A model generated the notes under the pieces. The model saw only the letters and a program-made list of their open reading frames with translations, had not been told where the DNA came from and did not search any database. The position numbers were made by a program, and so were the translations under genes. A stretch of 38,180 bases of DNA, from the NCBI GenBank assembly GCA_947647115.1, contig CANSJB010000003.1, positions 1 through 38,180 of the forward strand. The letters are read 5' to 3'. Position 1 is the first letter of the stretch. Each line of letters opens with the position of its first letter. Shown here in pieces: positions 34,780-38,180 of this stretch. This stretch comes from an uncultured Clostridium sp. (lineage in GTDB: Bacteria; Bacillota; Clostridia; TANB77; CAG-508).

Positions 34780-36468
34780 TTAACCTCTTGGCTCACTTGT
34801 ATTGGTAATTCTTTTATAAATTACAAAATAGTCATCTGAATATAGTTCTTGATAATTACCATCCCTACATAAAAACATATTAAGTTTTGTTTTCTTGCCA
34901 GTAATTAAGTGTGTAATACCGTATTTTTCAAATTTATCTTCATAATATGTACCTATATTAGAAACATTGATATAGTCTGAAAAAATATCCCTTCCTTCTT
35001 GTTCATCAGTAGCATTAAATTCAGGTGCATATAAATCTGCCCTTGAGTCTATAAATACTGGTATACCTCGATATAGCATATAGCTTCCATAGTTGTATTC
35101 ATTAAATAATTTTATCTCATCTAAATTTAAATTTTCTAAAATGAAGGTGCTAGCATCTACTGGGTAGCTAGCCTCATTTACAAAATGGTCATCAATTTTA
35201 TCTTTATAAACTAACACGCCTAATAATATAGCAATTAGTATTGTTAAGGTTTTACCTAGAAATAAGCTTGTAAATTTCATAATAGATGTTGTTAATTCTT
35301 TATCATATTTTTGTAGTAGGCTGGCTACTAGTTTAGCAAAAATAAAGCCACAAATAATGACAAATAAAGCCGTTTGTCTCCTTGACATAAATGATAATAA
35401 CAGTAGTCCTGCTAACATAAAAAGGTCACTTAAATTTGCTTTGGTATCTGTAAAAATTAATAATAGCATAAATAGGGTAAATACAATTAACATGCCTCGA
35501 TTGTTAATTAATACAAGTGGTTGATGTTCGCTAATATTGTCTGTTGTATTCCCTTGCATAGTTTTTACTAAATAGGTGTATGGTACATCTCCAAGTGGAG
35601 TGAATAACCCTGTAAATACACATAAAATCATAATGACAATTAACCATTTAGCAGCTGACTTTTTCTCAAAAATTACTTTATATGGTTGTGCTCTTCGCTT
35701 GTCCATCATATTTTTGGCATTTTCTTTTTCTAGTTGCAAGCGAGCAAGTTTTTCTTGCATCTTGCCTATTTCTTCTACATTTCCTTTTTTCGTAATTCTT
35801 TTAAGTTTTGCTTGCTGTTTTCTTATTTTTACTACATGATATAGCTGTGCTTCATTTATAGCTGCTAGTAAATATTCTACTACATAAGGTAAGTATAACA
35901 CAAAGTAAAAAGGCCAAACTGCCACATGGAAATTAGCAAGTATCATTGGTATTATAATTAGATAAACCGCATATCTCTTTTTCTTGGTTTTTAAAAAACT
36001 TTCTATAAATAAAATGGTTAAGGCAAATAAAATATAAGTTACAAGTTGAGCCCTTGCTGCGATAAAGTCTGCTAGCAGATACATAATTGCCATGGTAACA
36101 ACAAGTGATATGACTGGATTTTTAGATAGCTTGTTTGCAGTATAATAGATGATAATACCAAGCAACATAGCTAATAAGATAGTAGCAATATATAAACTTG
36201 TAAAGCCTCCTATCCCAAGGTTTTGTCCCAAATTATAAATTAGGTAGGTTGCTACATCATATCCCCAATGTGGATAGGTATAAGGCATATTTTCATGCCA
36301 TGAAAATGGGTCTTGCATATCAATCGTACCTGTTTGTACAATATGCTCACCAATTGCAATACTATAATAAGTATCATTTTGAAAAGTAACTGGTGTTAGA
36401 GCAAAAGAAAAAATTAATATACAAAAAATTGCTAATACATGAAATTTAATTTTTGTTTTATCTTCCAT
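34780..36468 (-). CDS. GT-C-like polytopic membrane protein
   Basis: 562 residues with about 10-11 membrane helices. The first external loop, NDTYYSIAIGEHIVQTGTID and DPFSWHENMPYTYPHWGYD, has the acidic residue and layout seen in GT-C glycosyltransferases that use lipid-linked sugars. A cytoplasmic coiled coil of about 70 residues (KIRKQQAKLKRITKKGN ... LEKENAKNMM) interrupts the helices, which is unusual. The C-terminal external domain has LFNEYNYGSYMLYRG, IPVFIDSRADLY and YFVIYKR. No substrate can be assigned. The gene lies between tsf and rluD on the same strand. Confidence 0.6.
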   Translation of the reverse strand: MEDKTKIKFHVLAIFCILIFSFALTPVTFQNDTYYSIAIGEHIVQTGTIDMQDPFSWHENMPYTYPHWGYDVATYLIYNLGQNLGIGGFTSLYIATILLAMLLGIIIYYTANKLSKNPVISLVVTMAIMYLLADFIAARAQLVTYILFALTILFIESFLKTKKKRYAVYLIIIPMILANFHVAVWPFYFVLYLPYVVEYLLAAINEAQLYHVVKIRKQQAKLKRITKKGNVEEIGKMQEKLARLQLEKENAKNMMDKRRAQPYKVIFEKKSAAKWLIVIMILCVFTGLFTPLGDVPYTYLVKTMQGNTTDNISEHQPLVLINNRGMLIVFTLFMLLLIFTDTKANLSDLFMLAGLLLLSFMSRRQTALFVIICGFIFAKLVASLLQKYDKELTTSIMKFTSLFLGKTLTILIAILLGVLVYKDKIDDHFVNEASYPVDASTFILENLNLDEIKLFNEYNYGSYMLYRGIPVFIDSRADLYAPEFNATDEQEGRDIFSDYINVSNIGTYYEDKFEKYGITHLITGKKTKLNMFLCRDGNYQELYSDDYFVIYKRITNTSEPRG

Positions 36469-36503
36469 TTGTTTCTCCTTGTATGTTTTTTAAGTATTAT
36501 ATG

Positions 36504-36546
36504 AAAAATGGCACTGTTTTAGTCTGTCCCTAACAGTGCCATTTTT
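36504..36546 (-). terminator. Terminator after tsf
   Basis: A perfect 15-bp inverted repeat, AAAAATGGCACTGTT / AACAGTGCCATTTTT, with a 13-base loop, ending in T-rich sequence on both strands. It lies 5 bases past the tsf stop. Confidence 0.85.
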
Positions 36547-36550
36547 TTAT

Positions 36551-37432
36551 TTATCCATTAATTTGTTTTGCAACTTCTTCTGCAAAGTTTTCTTCTCTTT
36601 TTTGTAGACCTTCTCCTTTTTCAAATCTTGCAAATTTGATAATTTTTGCTCCTTTTGATTCTGCTAGTTTTCCAACTTTTTGGTCTGGGTCTTTTACAAA
36701 GTCTTGGTCTATTAAGCAAATTTCACTATAGAATTTTCCAATTCTACCTTGTACTATTTTTTCAGCAACTGCTTCTGGTTTTCCTTCATTAACAGCTTGT
36801 GCTTTTAAGATTTCCATTTCGTGTTCTACTCTATCTGCTGGTACATCTTCTTTGCTTAAATATTCTGGTTTTGCTGCTGCAACTTGCATACAAATATCTT
36901 TTGCTAAATTACTATCTCCACCTTGTAGTTCTACTAAAACACCGATTTTTCCATCTCCATGGATATAGCTTTCTACTAAACCTTGGCTTTCAAATCTTTC
37001 GAATCTACGAATGGACATATTTTCACCAATAGTTGCAATTTTATTGGTTAATACATCTTGTACTGTTTTATCTGCTTCTACAATAGAGGTTTGAGTAAGT
37101 AACTCTTCTACAGTTGCTGGAGCTTTTGTTGCTATTTGTTTTGCTACATCTGCTACAAAAGTTTTAAATTCTTCATTTTTAGCTACGAAGTCTGTTTCTG
37201 CATTAACTTCTACTACAACGCCTATTTTGCTATCTTCTGTTACATAAGTTGCAACAATTCCTTCTGCTGCAATTCTATCTGATTTTTTAGCAGCTTTAGC
37301 AATACCTCTTTCACGTAATAGTTCAATTGCTTTTTCTTCGTCTCCATTTGTTTCAGTTAATACTTTTTTACAGTCCATCATTCCTGCGCCAGTTTTTTCT
37401 CTTAAAGTTTTTACTTGCTCTGCTGTAATCAT
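36551..37432 (-). CDS. tsf: Translation elongation factor Ts
   Basis: 293 residues. It exchanges GDP on EF-Tu. The N-terminal UBA-like domain VKTLREKTGAGMMDCKKVL and the NAETDFVAKNEEF motif, which contacts EF-Tu, are textbook; the second half has IHGDGKIGVLVEL and VAAAKPEYL. An AGGAGG sits at good spacing before ATG 37432. It follows rpsB by about 80 bases, the standard order, and ends at a strong terminator. Confidence 0.97.
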   Translation of the reverse strand: MITAEQVKTLREKTGAGMMDCKKVLTETNGDEEKAIELLRERGIAKAAKKSDRIAAEGIVATYVTEDSKIGVVVEVNAETDFVAKNEEFKTFVADVAKQIATKAPATVEELLTQTSIVEADKTVQDVLTNKIATIGENMSIRRFERFESQGLVESYIHGDGKIGVLVELQGGDSNLAKDICMQVAAAKPEYLSKEDVPADRVEHEMEILKAQAVNEGKPEAVAEKIVQGRIGKFYSEICLIDQDFVKDPDQKVGKLAESKGAKIIKFARFEKGEGLQKREENFAEEVAKQING

Positions 37433-37511
37433 TTTAAATTCCTCCTTTTCTTGATTAACCTATAAACATCCCTTTTATGAGATATTATTATATTTTTTTG
37501 TATGCTGTCTT

Positions 37512-38180
37512 TTATTGTGCTGATTCTTCTGATGTTTCTTCTTTCTCAGCTTTTTTTCTTGTCTTTTTTGGTTTTTCTACTTCTTGTGCTACCTCTTCTA
37601 CTGCTGATTGTGGTTCTTGACTTGTAGCTTCTTGTTGGTTTGCTACCACTTCTTCCATATCTGTAGCTTCTTGCTGTGTTTGACCTACAACATCTTGCAT
37701 AGTTTCCATAGTTTCACCTTGTTTTCCTTCAATAATAGCGCTTGCCATACAGTCTGCAATTAGTTTTACAGCACGAATAGCATCATCATTTCCAGGAATT
37801 GCATAGTCTACATCTTCTGGATTACAGTTAGTATCTACTAAACCGACAACTGGTATGCCAAGTTTTCTAGCTTCTAAAATTCCTATTCTTTCTTTTTTAG
37901 GGTCTACTATAAACATAACACCTGGTATTTCTGTCATGTCTTTAATTCCACCAAGGTTTTTTTCTAGTTTTTCCATCTCTTTTTTTAGTAAAATAACTTC
38001 TTTTTTAGGTAATACTTCAAAAGTACCATCTTCTTGCATTTTTTCTAGTTCTGTTAAACGGTTAATTCTTTTTCTAATCGTTTCAAAGTTTGTTAGAGTA
38101 CCACCTAACCATCTTTGGTTAACATAGTATTGGCCAGAGCGCATAGCCTCTTCCATAACAGCCTCTTGAGCTTGTTTCTT
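37512..38180 (-). CDS. rpsB: 30S ribosomal protein S2, 5' end outside the window
   Basis: The frame is open to the right window edge. [38 protein letters not shown] and [20 protein letters not shown], then [16 protein letters not shown], are S2 signatures. S2 binds the small subunit through S1 and is needed for initiation. Beyond the usual end near IIEGKQG there is an extra tail of about 65 residues, Gln/Glu-rich and closing with [15 protein letters not shown], probably disordered. tsf follows. Confidence 0.95.
   Translation of the reverse strand, partial: KKQAQEAVMEEAMRSGQYYVNQRWLGGTLTNFETIRKRINRLTELEKMQEDGTFEVLPKKEVILLKKEMEKLEKNLGGIKDMTEIPGVMFIVDPKKERIGILEARKLGIPVVGLVDTNCNPEDVDYAIPGNDDAIRAVKLIADCMASAIIEGKQGETMETMQDVVGQTQQEATDMEEVVANQQEATSQEPQSAVEEVAQEVEKPKKTRKKAEKEETSEESAQ

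Noticed and set aside
1..38180. UGA read as tryptophan (codes 4/25)
   Set aside because: UGA closes genes where homology ends, for example the flippase and the CmpB-like gene, and Trp is encoded by UGG.
1..38180. tRNA or rRNA genes, including a candidate recoding tRNA
   Set aside because: I looked for cloverleaf-like and rRNA-like segments in the intergenic stretches and saw none in this window; the recoding tRNA, if real, lies elsewhere.

Overview
The window is A+T-rich (low GC) chromosomal DNA of a Gram-positive, spore-former-like Firmicute, most likely an uncultured gut-type member of the Clostridia. The case rests on a mraZ-rsmH-ftsL-PBP division/wall cluster, SpoVB- and SpoVD-type proteins, HU, a sortase, AGGAGG-type ribosome binding sites and strong A/T codon bias. 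UGA is an ordinary stop. The genus-level guess is inference.

Layout. Almost everything is on the minus strand, so genes read right to left. 38180-33048 is conserved housekeeping: rpsB (cut by the window edge), tsf, a GT-C-like membrane protein, rluD and rluB. 32939-29107 holds a Replic_Relax-like winged-helix protein, the only plus-strand gene (a VirD4/TraG-like membrane ATPase) and a DUF4143 remnant, probably from an old conjugative element. 28999-21954 holds a SpoVB/MurJ-type flippase, HU, a racemase plus ATP-grasp ligase pair, a sortase, a CmpB-like membrane protein and trmL. 21858-21085 is a Fic toxin with a VbhA-like antitoxin. 20921-18611 is mraZ (with a textbook MraZ operator), rsmH and ftsL. 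Between ftsL and its usual partner, the division/sporulation PBP, lie a NagZ-like GH3 enzyme and an 11.3 kb gene for a 3754-residue M26 (ZmpB/IgA1-protease-like) surface metalloprotease. The PBP loses its family C-terminus at the junction with a 3.7 kb accessory block (toxin-antitoxin pair, truncated XRE regulator, metallo-beta-lactamase-fold protein, RhuM). That block is flanked by 65-bp direct repeats.

Main observation. Four conserved genes (the PBP, trmL, the SpoVB-type flippase and rluB) are each broken by +1 frameshifts, and all eight shifts are the same: one extra C directly before a conserved glycine codon GGA, i.e. NNN-C-GGA. Skipping that C every time restores complete family-like proteins of exact codon length (662, 164, 543 and 242 residues). 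By eye I find no other in-frame CGG codon in any credible gene of the window, although CGG occurs a few dozen times out of frame. This looks like systematic recoding: CGGA read as glycine by a four-base-decoding tRNA, or obligatory +1 shifting at an unassigned CGG codon. Random decay or sequencing error is a poor explanation.

How the genes work together. Much of the window concerns the cell envelope: lipid-linked precursor export (SpoVB/MurJ type), transpeptidation (PBP), division (MraZ, RsmH, FtsL), wall recycling (GH3), possible D-amino-acid/crossbridge chemistry (racemase, ATP-grasp ligase), and sortase anchoring of surface proteins such as the giant protease, which carries an N-terminal LPATG, a cohesin-like and a dockerin-like domain.
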